Positions 24,597 to 39,100 of a stretch of 64,000 bases of DNA are shown here, one piece after another. The stretch comes from Paracentrotus lividus (taxonomy: Eukaryota; Echinodermata; Echinoidea; Camarodonta; Echinidae), in assembly GCA_940671915.1 (NCBI GenBank), contig CALNVZ010000218.1:495345-559344 (forward strand), read 5' to 3'. The translations under genes and the position numbers were made by a program. Positions within the stretch are counted from its first letter, which is position 1. Each line of letters starts with the position of its first letter. Under the pieces are notes generated by a model. The model saw nothing but the letters and a program-made list of their open reading frames with translations, searched no databases and was not told the DNA's origin.

Positions 24597-27500
24597 GTTA
24601 GTTTATTCACTTCATATTCTGATTTATAGCGTTTTCATTAAGTAGTAATTGTTATATAGTCATCCCTTAGAACTTTGAAAAATATTTAGTTCCTTTTTTT
24701 ATTTGAATTAATATCTTGTTTAATTCCATATACTGTAGGCTACGTCAGAACAATTCACAACATGGTTTAAGTTAAACAAGGGATCGTCATATAAGCAAAG
24801 CTTGAGTTGATGTCTTAATTATTAATAAGACGATTAAAGAATGAATATAATATGCAAAAACAAATATAATTATGTAAACAAAATATTTATGAATATATGA
24901 ATGAATATTTATCCTGTCCTGTGAAACATCTAATCTTTTGTCAATTCTCTCATCCCGTGTGCATTATATACTAGCTATTGTGATATAATTGCACATGTTG
25001 TTACACGAAACATGCATCAATGGTTATTATGTATATAGGACATAATGGTCGGTAGTTGACTAACTTTTTCGTCATCTTCAAGAAATGGTCATCCATCTTC
25101 GAGAAAATTGTATTTATCAATACTTAATATTCCCCTCCTCTTCATTAAAGAGTATGATACAAATTACTTTAAGGTGCCCTTTAACATAACAATTATGATC
25201 AGTCTCACGATCGGTTTCAATCGTAAGTCAATGGTAAACTGTGCGCTAAGAGTTACAATCGATCGTAAGACTAATCGAATCTCTTTTATGTTACATTGCC
25301 CTTGTCCTATCAATGAGATGCCCATACTTCCCATCACCCTCGATCTATTCTCTCTGTATTTACTTTTCTCCCAACCCTGGAGAATTTGCGAGTCAACATC
25401 CATTATCATCATCATGAATTGATGCGATCCCTCCATCACGCACTACCCACGGTTTATATCCACTTGGTCTAACAGCAGTTGGTCCAATTCTTTGACTGTC
25501 TAGTACCCCTTGGGCTACATCCATTTTGTCTACTAGCAATTTGGTCTAATTTACCTTTCATCTAATGCTATTTATTTAAATCAATCGTGCATCACAACAT
25601 TTTAAGTAGAATTGTGCTGAAAGTGTCGTAGTTTAGTGGTCATATCACTTGACTGGGGATGCAAAGGCCGTGGGTTCGATTCCTGGCATTTATGGCTCTT
25701 GACACTCCAAACGGTTTTTTTTTGTATCCACTTGGTCTAACAGCAGTAGTTGATCCAATGCTTTGATTGTCTAATAACACTTGGGCTAAACCCATTTGGT
25801 CTACTTACAATTAAGTCTGATTCCCTTTTATGTAATACATAATAAGTCTAATTGTCACTTGGTCTAATGGCCACTTGGTCTGATAACCAATTAAATATTA
25901 GATTAATAGCCATAATGGCCTCATTGGATTTCCGCCTAATTCCCGAAATGAATATTTAGTCGATTACCAGTTTGTTGCAGGCATTGCCATAGTGGTGTTA
26001 GACCAAGTGTACATCAGATGGAATGGTAAATGGGCGAAGTGGCAATTTATCCGACCGTCTTATTACCATTTTAGTCTTTGTTCAATTCAAAATGCTATAG
26101 AATAGAATAGAATAGTAATGGTATTTATTGTGTCCAAAAATTCACATGGCAGCTTGAAAGCTGAATTACATGAATATTACATAGTAAAAGAGAGAGAGAT
26201 ACAGGGAGGGAGAGAGAGAGGGAGACAGGGAGGGAGAGAGGGAGAGAGAGAGAGGGAGAGAGAGAGAGGGAGAGAGAAAACATATAACAAATAATTCGTA
26301 ATAGTGATGCGAAAATACACACAATACAATACCATAAAAAATAACAAATAACATAAAGGAAATAAATTTAAACTCAGTTATATATCTCAACAATGTAAGT
26401 TGAGTTGTATTCAGTGTAGAAGTGTCGTAGTCTAGTGGATGTGTCACTTGAATGGAGATGAAAAGGTCGTGGGTTCGATTCCCGGCACCAGGACTTGTGT
26501 CCTTGGGAAAGGTCTTCTATGTACGTTTACTTTAATCAACCCAGGTGAAAAGGGGTACTCGGGAGGACAATTCCATGTAGGCGCCTGCAAGTTGTCAGCA
26601 GGCCAACATGGCATTAATTCCAATGATTAGGGTAATATCATACTGGAAAACACTTTGAGCAGTTTAAGTAGAAAAGCGCCTTATAACAAACCAGATGCAA
26701 TGTTTATTATGGTTTATATTAACGTAGGCATCCATTTAGATACAAGCGAATAATAATTCATTATTTTGTCCTCAGGGATAAAATTTCAATTTATATTAAA
26801 AAAGTTATCAAGGATTATACTTGAGGCATTTTCGTTGGAGATTTCTACTTTAATCCTCAGGCCTACCCCTGAGTGGAATACAGATTCTTCTCAAACAAAT
26901 ATAATTTCCATTAAACTTTAATCTTCTGTGGGCGTTTATCCTTTTACACAGCGAGACAAAATGAACACAATGTACATAATTAGGTCGGAAATAATTTTGA
27001 ATATCATGAATTGATAGAGAGAGTGTGAGAACAAATATCAATTTTCTGCAAAGTTTTGGAGCTACATTTCACATTGCCTTCAAAATGGTTTGGGAGAATA
27101 TAATAATTCGAATATGATATTTCAGATTATTTTTAACTGAAATAAATATAAATCCTCATTTTTCAAGGCTTCGAATGACGTTACAATCTGGTTCTTGCAA
27201 AGACAAACTTGTTGAATTATCATAATATGATTAATAACAGCAGGTGGATTCTGACGTCACAATATTTTTAATGCGCACAGTTTATTTACATAGTTTATAA
27301 TGACTAGTCATCAATCTGCACGGGATATTGGTTTAATTCATGTGGAGCACAGAAAAAAAAACAACAACATCATTTCATTTATAAGGTCCATAATACCATG
27401 GTCATATTTATAACCGATGGTGCATGTTTTTGAAAGTGCTTTGGCCTGCTTCCCAGCGTGGGGGGGGGGGGGGGGGTGCCAACCCTGCGACCACCGTGCG

Positions 27501-28575
27501 TTTTGTCATCAATTTAGCAAAGGTACATTTATCTTGTTCAGACGTGGTTGACACGACATTTGCGACAATAATTGCTCAGGGTTTAGGGTTGGGTTGCAAT
27601 CGTGTTTAATGTTAGGTATAGAATTAGGTTTAGTGTATAGTGTCAAGTCCAGGTATAATATTGAATAATCATGATATCTATTGCGCAGACGTTTTCTCAT
27701 TGAAAGTATGGAAACACCACAACACTAGTATTCTAAATTATCTATTGAAAACGTGCCATGTGTTCTATTTTAATCCCATATTGCATAATCATGATATCTA
27801 CTGCGCAGACAAATTCTTTAGTATTGAAAATATGGAAACAACACTGTACTAATATCCTAAATCACCAATAAAAATAGATTATGTTTTATTTAACCATATA
27901 AATAAGCAATACAATTTCTATTTTGATAACGACTTCAGCTCATAAGGTAAACGTACTAATAGCTTTGATAACCATCAAACTCAATTCGGGTATTTGGAGC
28001 AGAGTGTTTTGCTAAAGAGCGCTCAAATGGAGTTTCCCGCCATTAAGAGGGATCAGGAAACAGCATGACATGTATGGTGTATCGATGGATGCTGCACCTG
28101 TATGCCGTAGATACAGGTGCGCATGCATCGTGAAGTAGATGCCGACATCCATGATGGATGGGGATGCCGGGGAGCATCAAAGGCTTCTACTCACAGTAGA
28201 TGACTTTCATATCACGGAGATTAGCCGCATTCTCATCCATCATTCTCCCTCTACCAGCGGGAGACGAGGAAGGCATCTCATGTGAGCAATTGGAGTTGAC
28301 TCTCCATCACTGTAGATGCATTAACATGAAAGTGTCGCAATCTATCAGCTCTCTAAACAGGTCGAATTTAGCAGGAGTGAGAAATAATGCAAAAAGCAAA
28401 CGCTATGTTGAAGTGCAAAGTTTAGTTGCTGATATATCATCTCCATATTCTCCATTAGGTTACCAGTTATAAAATGGATCTTAAACAAATCGTATTTAGG
28501 ATAATTGACAAATCGAGCAGGTAGATAAAAAGACATGTGGACAAAGATAGAGAGAGAGAGAGAGAGGGGGGGGGG

Positions 28576-28607
<32 letters not shown>

Positions 28608-28868
28608 TAGCAAATGAGAGGATGCATGATTAAAAACATATATATATATATATCGTCTGTTGGGAGCCATAAGGGCGTTATTGCATCTTGTAGATGTTCC
28701 GTTGGGAGCCAGAATGGCGCTAATACTGTACAAAGTCAATGGTAATAGCGCCCTTCTGGCTCCCAACGGAACATCCTTGATCTGCAATAGCGCCCTTCTG
28801 GCTCCAAGCCGACGATATATGTATATATAAGGTGACATACTAATTTTAGAACAAAAGTAACATTGAAA

Positions 28869-28909
<41 letters not shown>

Positions 28910-31900
28910 AGATTAAAAAAGAGGCAGTGGGTAAAAAATTGGGGTGAGGTTGATACTTAGGTCTGAATGCAGAAAGATATAAGAGATGAAAAATGTAAAT
29001 CAAATATAGAAATGAGCAGATATATATAAGAGAGAAAGAATAAAGGAGAAAAGAGAAGGGAAGAGAGAGAGTGACAGACAGAGAGAGAGAGAGAGAGAAA
29101 AGAAGAAAAAGTAAAAGGGGTAAAACAATCATAGAATGTACAGAATATGGGTCAAAACATGTTAGAAAGTGATTGGTACAGGCTTGAGTTTCCTGCTCTC
29201 AATTTAGCATCGATTGGGAGGAAGATTACATTCCAACCGTCGATCAAGCAGATAGATATGACATCCACTATCTTCAAATTGATAGATTGAAGACGATGAT
29301 ATATGCAAAGATTCATGCAGGACGCGAAACGACAGCATCCAAAATCATGGCACCTTGTCTTGTCTTTTTATGAATTATGATATTGCGGCAAAAATATTGC
29401 AAATTTCAGTTCTCCTTCACATGTTTTGTGTTTGATGAGGTTTTTGCGTTTTCTTCAAAGAAAAACGAAATAATTTAAAGTTTTGGGTTTTCTTTCAAAA
29501 GGATCTCCCTACTGGTATGGCGTAAATACTCATATTATAAATGACAGCTCCGTAAAACTTTAAACAACAATAACATTGTTTTGGAAATATTTTCATTATT
29601 GGAAATAAGAAAAAAGAAGATTGTTTAAAATCGATTGTTTTTTTTTCTTCTGTCAACTTAATACACATTCAAAGTCAACTAAGAAAAAAAAAGGTACTTT
29701 CTTAATCCCGACAGCTATTCCAACAGGACACTAGATCTATAGATGTATAGGCATTAATCCCTTTGTATGTATTATTGGCCTCCGTATGAATGTGGATAAG
29801 TTGGACAAAACGTTGAAATGAAATGGTAATTATACGGTATGGAAAATAGACCAGACCATCTGTGTAGCACCAGAAGGGCGTTTCGTCTCATCGTACCACA
29901 TGATATATATTCTGGAGTTTAGGCCCTTTTAGTTCTCAGCAAAGCTGAGATTCCATTACACCCAGCCCGCTCAGAACCCGAAGTTTCTCTACCGTAGAAC
30001 CTCGCTTTCATTTATTCATCCTCTTCAAATCTACCTCGAGTAAATGACACGCCATCAAAAGACCCTGGTTGACTTTACGAGACCGCTCACATATCACGTG
30101 GTGTAGTACCACATGGATCTACATTGACACCTGCAATATTCAGATGACTTTCATTCAAATGCGTGGCTAAACAAAACAAAATTGCAGTGTTGAAGAGCGT
30201 GAGCTATGCTCGTTGATACCGGGCGCTTCTGTATAATGTTCGTTTAGTGTTAGATGTAGTGCTGCCTGAGATGTAAATGCGTCATAAGCTAGCGTTGGTC
30301 GGGGGTGTATTTGTCAAATATCCCGCGCCGTTTTGGCACATGAAAAAGCAAACAGAAACCAATCACGTTTAGGCGGGCATGCACGCCTCTAAAATAAATC
30401 CAAGCAATCGGACAAGTATTGCCTTCCTGTTTTTAGATTTGATGTTTTGTATTCCAAGAATTGATGGGGAGTACATAACATGCCAAATAGAACACGAATT
30501 GACTAGTTCGATTATTATATCATTAAATCGTATTCGATGAGTATACATTACTTTTGTTGGTATCTACTAGCACGAATGCTCTCAATTTTTCACATTATTT
30601 TACATTATTACCCTGATGGCAACTCTTTGCAGGCCTATGATTTTAAATGAAAGTTTCAAGACAATCTTAAAAATTCACAGCGCCTACAATAATAATTATG
30701 GTTTATGAATCAAAGCAAAATCACCAAAAGGAAATGCTGTCTTTCGTGTTTAAATATTATGCTTACAACATCGGTTTCATTACGGACAAAGTTTCATATA
30801 TTTTTTTTGTTCTGCTTCGTCGTTACGGAACACGAAATCCAATCAATATGTCTTGTATTATGTGATATACTCCCACCATCTCACCATAATATCTGTAAGT
30901 TATCATGACCTTTGGAAGAACATGACAAAATGTGCATTCGTAATCATGGTAATGCGTGCATTGCACTGAGATCCGATTTTATTTTGATGAAACATTGAAG
31001 CGTCCTCTGTGAACCTTTCTTGAAATCTATGAAGAAGTCACGTAAATATATCTGCTGAGTACGTTGAAGGTTAGTGATATTTGTACAGTTCCATTCTAAA
31101 AGGGACTAAATCCGCTTTAGTTAAAAATTGAGTTATTGATATCCGACCATTGTCCATTTTTACACCCGTCTTTTTATAACCATTTTTTTATTTTAATTTT
31201 TTTTCACAGGAGTTATAAGAAATGCATTTTTTAATATCACTTTTTCCATAGAGGCCTGTTTAAAATTTCGGAAACAAATATCTTTTCGTTTCAGAAGTTA
31301 CGAAAGTGGATTTAGCCCCTTTTGGAAGTAAGCTCTTCATTTTTGGAAAGTGACGAATATGCCGTTTTGAAAAGTACAACAGTTAATGCTTACATGAACC
31401 TGACGAAAACAATACAAGTAAAAGATTAAAATTAAAAAAAAAAAAGCAAAAAAAAAAAAAAAAAAAAGGGGGGGGGGAATTGGTTGGTCATACTTAATTT
31501 CGGCATCGTACCTCATTACAGATAATAATAATAATTTTATCTGTGGATTACACTAATATGGCGCTATTCATTTATTGTTATCTTTCAACATTATCAAATA
31601 TATCCAAACACTATTATAAAACATCTGCTGCCCCTTTTTACTCTGAATCCTTATGTATACATGTATCATATCTCTGATGAATACAAATAAACCAAAATCC
31701 CTAAAAGTAAAATACATGTCGGCGCAAATATAAAAAAAAAAAAAAAAGAAAAAAAAAAGATCAATGGTTGCCGCAAACTGACTAAAGTGCATTCTTTTCA
31801 TCGTTATACCATTGGTGATCAATAACTTCATGAATGTGGAGTGAGTTGCATTAAATCTTTCATACATTGTTGATAACTTATACTCCATAACTCTCAATAA

Positions 31901-32747
31901 CTCTCTGATGTTTTCAATACAATACCTCAACAGTTATCATTTTTTTCAGTTATGTGGAAGTGGATATTACATTGTTTATATCACGCATTCTGTGTACATT
32001 CATTCCTTTCTCTCCTTTTTTTTTTTGTTTGTTTAACCTTTCTCATTTTCTTTTTTTTTTTTTCTTTCTTTTTTCATTTAGTTTTGTTTGTTTGTCATTC
32101 CAATACTGCTTCTGTTCACACCATGTGTTCTCCCTTTCTTTGATTCCTTGTATTTTACCCCCACTTTAACTTTACCTCTACCTCTCATCTGTTTTGACTC
32201 CCTCTCACGCTCTCTTTTCTACCAATCTCATGCATCTCCTATAATATTATTCCATGGTGATCTTTCTGAGCCCTTTCCCTCTGTCACGATGATTCATAAT
32301 TAGTTTACAAACTACCACCTGACACGATGTCAACCCACAATTTGCATAGCGCAAGCAGGGAGGAAACGGGTTAATAATAGGCACACACACCCTCACCCTC
32401 ATACACACACACACACACACTTATAAACAAACCCACAGACACAGATACGCTCTCACATACACAGTCATTTACTGATCCGTACCCTGACATACACCTTCAC
32501 ACGCATACCCACATACACACCCCATGCACACTACATACACTAAATCATACTATTACCATAGACTTAATATACGATATGGACAATATCTAGTTCACTGTGG
32601 TGTGGAATACGAGAATGGAAATGTTATCTTCGGTAGATGTTAAACTAGCTCATTACATTAATGTTTGACACAATAGGGAAATGTATGCATATCTCATCTC
32701 TTTATATCCCTAACGTTCACAAACACACGCTCACACACTAAGCATAT

Positions 32748-32788
<41 letters not shown>

Positions 32789-33094
32789 CTCACAATCATA
32801 ACATTACCATCTAATTGTAGACAAATTTTATTCCTAATTCACTGTGTTGTATATGAGAATGGAAATGCTATCTTCGGTAGATGTTAACCTATCACACGAC
32901 GGTAATGACTGATTATTCTAATGACATATTTTTTACTTGATGTTTATATTTCTTTCTTATGCAACTCTCCTCTCTCTTACTCACGTTCTCTTTACACGCA
33001 CACACACTCACACACCCTCACACACACAAACGCACCCACACCCACACACACTTAATCGAACAGCCATCCTCTGCGACTCTTGTTCTCTCGCACA

Positions 33095-33130
<36 letters not shown>

Positions 33131-36100
33131 CACCCACATCCCACACATACTTACTCGAACAGCCATCCTCTGCGACTCGTGTCCTCTAGCACACTCACCC
33201 TCTTACCCCCCCCCCCCCCCCCCCCCCCCCCCCACCTACTCTTCTACACGTTTACAAGTTAAGAGCCGGGAGGTCGTTTCTATTTAGGCCTACATCCTGA
33301 CAATATTACTTTATGATGTACCCTCTTTTCCTAAAATGAGAGGAAGAGAAGAAGGTTTATTGAATTATTTTCATTTCAAATAGATGGGTTATAAATGTCA
33401 AACACATCTTTTCTTACAAATTGAAGAGACTGGACGACATTTCTCTGGCAGCAACTGCTTTGCAGTTTGTCCTTATATAACAAGCTTTAACAGTGAACTT
33501 ACTATTCCTAACTCTTAAACCTCACATAAAATAAGAACGCAACCCAAACCTCAACCCTTTACAATCATGTATAAGATAAAGACAGAGCAACTTTCACCGG
33601 ATGTCGGTGCACTCCAATAATATATCACCAGCTAATAATACATGGAAACCCTTGTCTGGGTTGGACAACATGGGTGCTCATGGATACATACTTCCTGGAG
33701 CGATGTATTGATGATAATTCTCATCGTGACTACTCATAATTTTATTCGAACTTGAAGATCCTGGGGCAAGATTGAAGGACAAAGCAGTTATAAAGGGAGG
33801 AAACAATGGTCGGACAAATAGTTTTTGTAAATCGTGTTCTCTTCTGCAGTGTCTCCTGCCAACCAATCTACAGTATGTTAGACACTGTTTAGATTCGCGT
33901 AATATTTCTGACGAATTTACTAAATCAACGGGACAGGGGAAAACAATCAATATAACATATTCAATAGGCGATTATGGGCAGGACATGGAAATAAGTTGAT
34001 TATGATTTACTTTACAAGCAGTAAATTCAATCTGCCAGATTTTGAGAAAAACTCCTGCTAAACATCTTGCACTAGATCTACCAAGAGGCAAACATATCTA
34101 TTAAGACTATGTCGAAACATATGACGCCATCCGTTTTTCGTGGTATAATCGTGAAACTGATATGATAGGTATATCGAACGGTTCACAGGTCACATTCCTC
34201 TATTACCGATGATCTACATTGATATGTTTCTTGGGATTTCTACGCCACCGTCATGACAGTCTGTCAGTAAAGGTCACTTGTACCTTTAACCCATTCACAC
34301 TTCAGTCACATTGATGATGGTAACACAAAAACTACATCAAAACGAGCCAAACATTGCATGGGCCCTAATAGCCAAATGTTTGTCAGTCTGTCAGTGTTGC
34401 GTTAGGAGAGAGGTGTGACTGGGTCAACACGGATACGGTGTTGGTCCTCTCTTGGTATTGATTATCACCAATACCATATCAATAGGGGAGCATGACTCTG
34501 AATCTATTGGTTATCTGAAGACGTGCAGGAGAATAAACTATACCCTCAGCCGTAAAGAGCGATCATTAAAATGTCATGTTATGACTGCTTAACAGGACTG
34601 GGTTAAAACATCAATATTCGGCTTTTGCATTGTATGGTCGGATGTTTTTATTGCTGATTGCAGAATCTGGTGGTTCAGTGGAAGAGTAGTGGCAAACTTT
34701 TCACACGAGGTCATTGATTCGAGACGTTATTGACTGGTTAGTGCATTTTAATGAAGCTTAATTGCTTATCATCAAGTTCGTCGGATATTAATTCTAGTCC
34801 TAAGCCCACTTGTTATCTTGTGTCAAGACAAACCTTTTTCATTTCATCAGCGGTCATGTTTAGTAAATCCCGGCTTCACCAATTTGATCATCAATAGATT
34901 AATCATCATAGGACATTTTACATAAAAACTTTTGTTTCGACGACATGTGATAACGTTATATGTAAACTTTTAACATTTGCAGTTAAATATATTTAAGGCC
35001 CCCTTTGAGCAGTAGTATAGATAGTTGGCAAGGGACCAATTGAACCTAAGATCGCGGAAGCGCTCACACTGTAAGTCCCAAACCTACATGATAAATTATT
35101 CATTTTCTTAATAACGACAGTAATAGAACCCATTGAAGCCATATCTTGATCTTTTAATACAATCACCTTGGCGTAAGGTATTTTGCCAAAATGCTGATAG
35201 GTCACCACCACTTTCAAACAGAAATCAAAAGCTGAAATCACCCATCTCATGGGGCCGTGACAACTATTCGTAGGTTACTAGGCATTTGCGTACAACGTAT
35301 TTTGTGACCGTGCCCCTAGTACAGTTTCTACATTTCCCACGATTCCTACGTTTTAAAATGTCTGAAGGAAAGGTGCGCCCCCCCCCCCAAAAAAAAAACA
35401 AACAAACAAACAAAACAAAACAAAACAAAACAAAACAAAACAGTGTCCACAGTTTGAACACAAAGTGAACACTTTGTGGCACAGTATGGTCACATTGTGC
35501 CATACTTTTTTTTTAGTACCGACACTGTGAAAATGGGCCAAATCCACTCAGTCGCCACACTTTGAAGGACTTGGGCACTTTGTTCACAGAGCCGACTGTG
35601 TTGATTTGGCCCAGTTTCACAGTGTTTCTGCAGTGTGAACATTTTGATCGTCTATGTTTTTTCCAGCATGGTATGGATAAAACTTTCTACGTGCCGTGCC
35701 TCCTCCGTGGACCGTGTGTGTCTAAAAAGTACGCGTGAAGAACGGATTCCACCGTGGAGAGGTTCATGAGGCACGTACGAGTTGTTATGACCACCGCATT
35801 AAAGACCGCATGTATTGGAATGAGCTGGTCGAAACATCCTTCGTCGTACATGTATCATCAACCTATGCCTTCATAAATATTAGATGGCGACGCGGGAGGG
35901 AGATATATCACGACCCACGTGACATATAAGGGTATTGATTCAGGAAGCATTTGGACCAATTTACCAGGCACCTGTTAGAAAAGACACGTTTAATGTCCAG
36001 GTCTCAACCGCATTTGCGTATCCTGCAGTAGCTTCTGCGTTGAGCAAGTCATTGCATGTGCCAACTGACTGTAGGAAACGTATATCATCGCATTTGCCCT

Positions 36101-39100
36101 TGAGTGCCCGAACAACCCCTCAAAAAGAACAACAAAAGCCAAACCCCAAGAGGTTCTTGACTGATGCACGTTTGGTTGTGACCAATTTATCATGTATAAA
36201 TGATATCGACACATGTGTAGAAACCTGTCGTTCTGGTACATATCCACATTGCGCCAATTGCCCGATTGCTTTGACAGAGGAATAAAACGCAAAGAAAAGT
36301 TCTCTTGGAAAATTATGTAAGACATTTTTTTAAAAGAAAATACAGCAGGATAAGGAAATTTCGTATCTAGATTATTTAGGTCTGGTTGATAAATTATGTC
36401 ATTCCACCATTGAGTTGTCAGAACTGTTATAACATAATGCAACATTGATTGTCTTATAAATTTGTGTGAGTAGAAATAGATTAATGCAGAACAGATGCTC
36501 TCTAATCCACAGCTTTCTATGAAAATTCGTAAAAGCCTTTTCTGCTTTTGTGTCCAATTTGTATTTGATTCCGCAATGCGCTTTGGGGTCAGAATGATCT
36601 GCACACATATAAAACAAAAATACTTAGATGAAGGAGTTTAGAGCCTGATTCTTCTTTCATAAACCCCAGTAACCTTTTAAAACTTGTTTGATGATCTTGT
36701 CTGACAATTCTGATCTCCTTTTTGGTATAAGTAGTAGTTTATTTATCAGATGCACCGGGTCATCATCGTCATGTTTGATTTACATACGGTTCATGAGGAT
36801 AAATTTGTCATAAGGGCGGTTTTTGGCAGCTGTAATATCATAAACTAAAAGCGCCTGGGATAATCAAGAAAATACAAATGTAAGAGGGAGCATTTTGACA
36901 TCACGTGACCCACTTTTCCAAGCGGCATGTCTGAGGAAGTTGACACAACATCGTTCTTCTTCCGTTATAACGGATGGTTCACTTCCGGAGTAGAGGATCA
37001 CTGTTTCAAGGTATAGGGGCAGTGTAAATTATTCAAATAGACCTAGAGCAAGTTGTAAGAAAACAAGATAAAATCTTTCAAACCCTGTTTGTGTACCTCT
37101 CCATAGGACCGCCCGAATAACCAAGTCAAAGCACCACAAGTTCGTGTCTGGAGATTGAACTTTGTCTCCTAGGGGCGTTTCTTGAAATGACCCGTCGGAC
37201 GTTTTATCCGACAAATTTGCTCTAAGCCAATTAGATGCAAGCATTTCAGGAGCTTGTAACAGTTGTCAGTGAGAATCAATAAACATCGGTTTCATGAAAT
37301 GATCCCCATGTCTCGTGGTCCTTCCAGCAACCTTGTTTCTTTAGTATCTGTAGACTTGGAGCAACGTGAATCAAACAGGATGAAAATGCTTTTATCGTTG
37401 GGTTTCAATGTACTTCTCTATCTATCTTTATCACCCAGTGTCCCTTCAGGGGACTTCCCGGTTGACCAAGTCCAGTCTTCCAGAACGAAAGGTTAAGACT
37501 GTTAAGGTTTGGAGATTGCTCTTTAGATCTATCGGTCTCGTGGGCTTTCCAGCAACCTTGTTCATTCAGTATTCCTTGGTTCATTATTTCATATCAGACT
37601 CTCCCATGCAGTGCAAGCTCATCGCATTATTTTTAACCATGTTACTCTGAAGTATGTGGGCTCAAATTAAGATGGATAATCTTTGCTTACAGGACAAATG
37701 GCAACGGTGTCTGTGTGCATTACTTAAAAAATGGGTAACTACACGTCACAGAAATGGATGGGGACTTCCGTACTTCTTCTTCAGAAGCTTTTTAAATAAT
37801 AAAAAGGTAGCGATTCTCGTCGAAATTGGCGTATATTTAATGTGAATTGATGAGCAGTTTCCGGAGGAGCTAATTACATGTTTTTTTTTAGGAGTTGTAA
37901 AACAGTGAGTTCTTCGTTTCTTTTCTTTTTTGGGTTTTCTGTTATGTTGAGAGGCCCTGAATGTGCCTTTGAAGTTCAAAGATTATTTTGTTACATGAAA
38001 TATAGATGTGAAGAGGAAAATCACCTACTGTTCGGCACTTTTTTTCCTTTTTTTTTTTGCAATCAGGCCCATGTGTGACTTTACTTTACCCTGATTACTT
38101 AAATTAAATGTGTATTGTCTGATTTTGGGGAAATTCACCCCGTCAAGATATATTTTATGCAAATTTTATGAAAAAGATAGAAGGGAAGGAAATTCATTTA
38201 AGAGAAGGTAAATACAGAAAGATGTATGGAGAGAGAGAGAGAGAGAGAAAGAGAAATAGAGAGAGTAATATTACACTCGAACAAGAATAATGTATTGCCA
38301 GACTATCATTTAGTCTAAGTATAGCCAACTTTCTCATCAAATAAGCTTTATATATCTTCAATAATTGACAGGATAAGCCCCAATAGTTATGGAGTCTTTA
38401 CCCCCTGATGTTATAGATGTGAAGTAATCTAATAGTCCAGGCTAGGCCCCATAGGAAAATATTCGAACCTTGTTTTTTGATATATACAATTTTTTTTATG
38501 AATCTTTGTCAATTCGAGGGTGCTGATTCCAAATCCGTTGGGTGCCAGACGCGAAACCTTGAGCGTTTTTCACAAATCGCGAAAATTGCAAAATGGCCGC
38601 CAAAATGGCCGCCAAAATATTTAAAATGAGTATTCCAAGGTTGTTTTGGTGGTTTCTTGTCAATTCGAGGGTGCTGATTCCAAATCCGATGAGTGCCAGT
38701 CGCGAAACCTCGTGAATTTTTACGCAAATCGCTAAAATTCAAAATGGCTGCCAAATGCCGCCAGAACTGGAAATCAGTATTCCAAGGGTATTTCTGGGGT
38801 GTTTTGGTGTTTCTTATCAATTTGAGGGTGCTGATTCCAAATTCGATGAGTGCCAGCCGCGAAACCAACATATTTTACGCAAATCGCAAAAATTCAAATG
38901 GCCGCCCAAAACTGGAAATCAGTATTCCAAGGGTATTTTGGGGGTTGTTTTTGGTGGTTTTCTTATCAATTCGAGGGTCTGATTCCCAATTCGATGAGTG
39001 GCCAACAGCGAAACCGACAGATTTTATGCAAATCGCTAAAATCAAAATGGCTGCCAGAATGGGCGCCGAATTGAAAATGTGTATTCTTTAGGTATATCTC

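Noticed and set aside
25622..25692. Possible tRNA gene
   Set aside because: A- and B-boxes are present, but a full cloverleaf is not. The same sequence heads a longer SINE at 26,421.
28467..29132. 221-codon open frame on the - strand
   Set aside because: It is generated by GA microsatellites read as Ser/Leu runs.
32937..33287. His/Thr-rich reading frames
   Set aside because: CA microsatellites and a poly-C run.
35990..36604. 204-codon open frame on the - strand
   Set aside because: No recognisable motif, it overlaps a 116-codon frame on the + strand, and it lies inside the receptor's intron in AT-rich DNA. Chance length is plausible.
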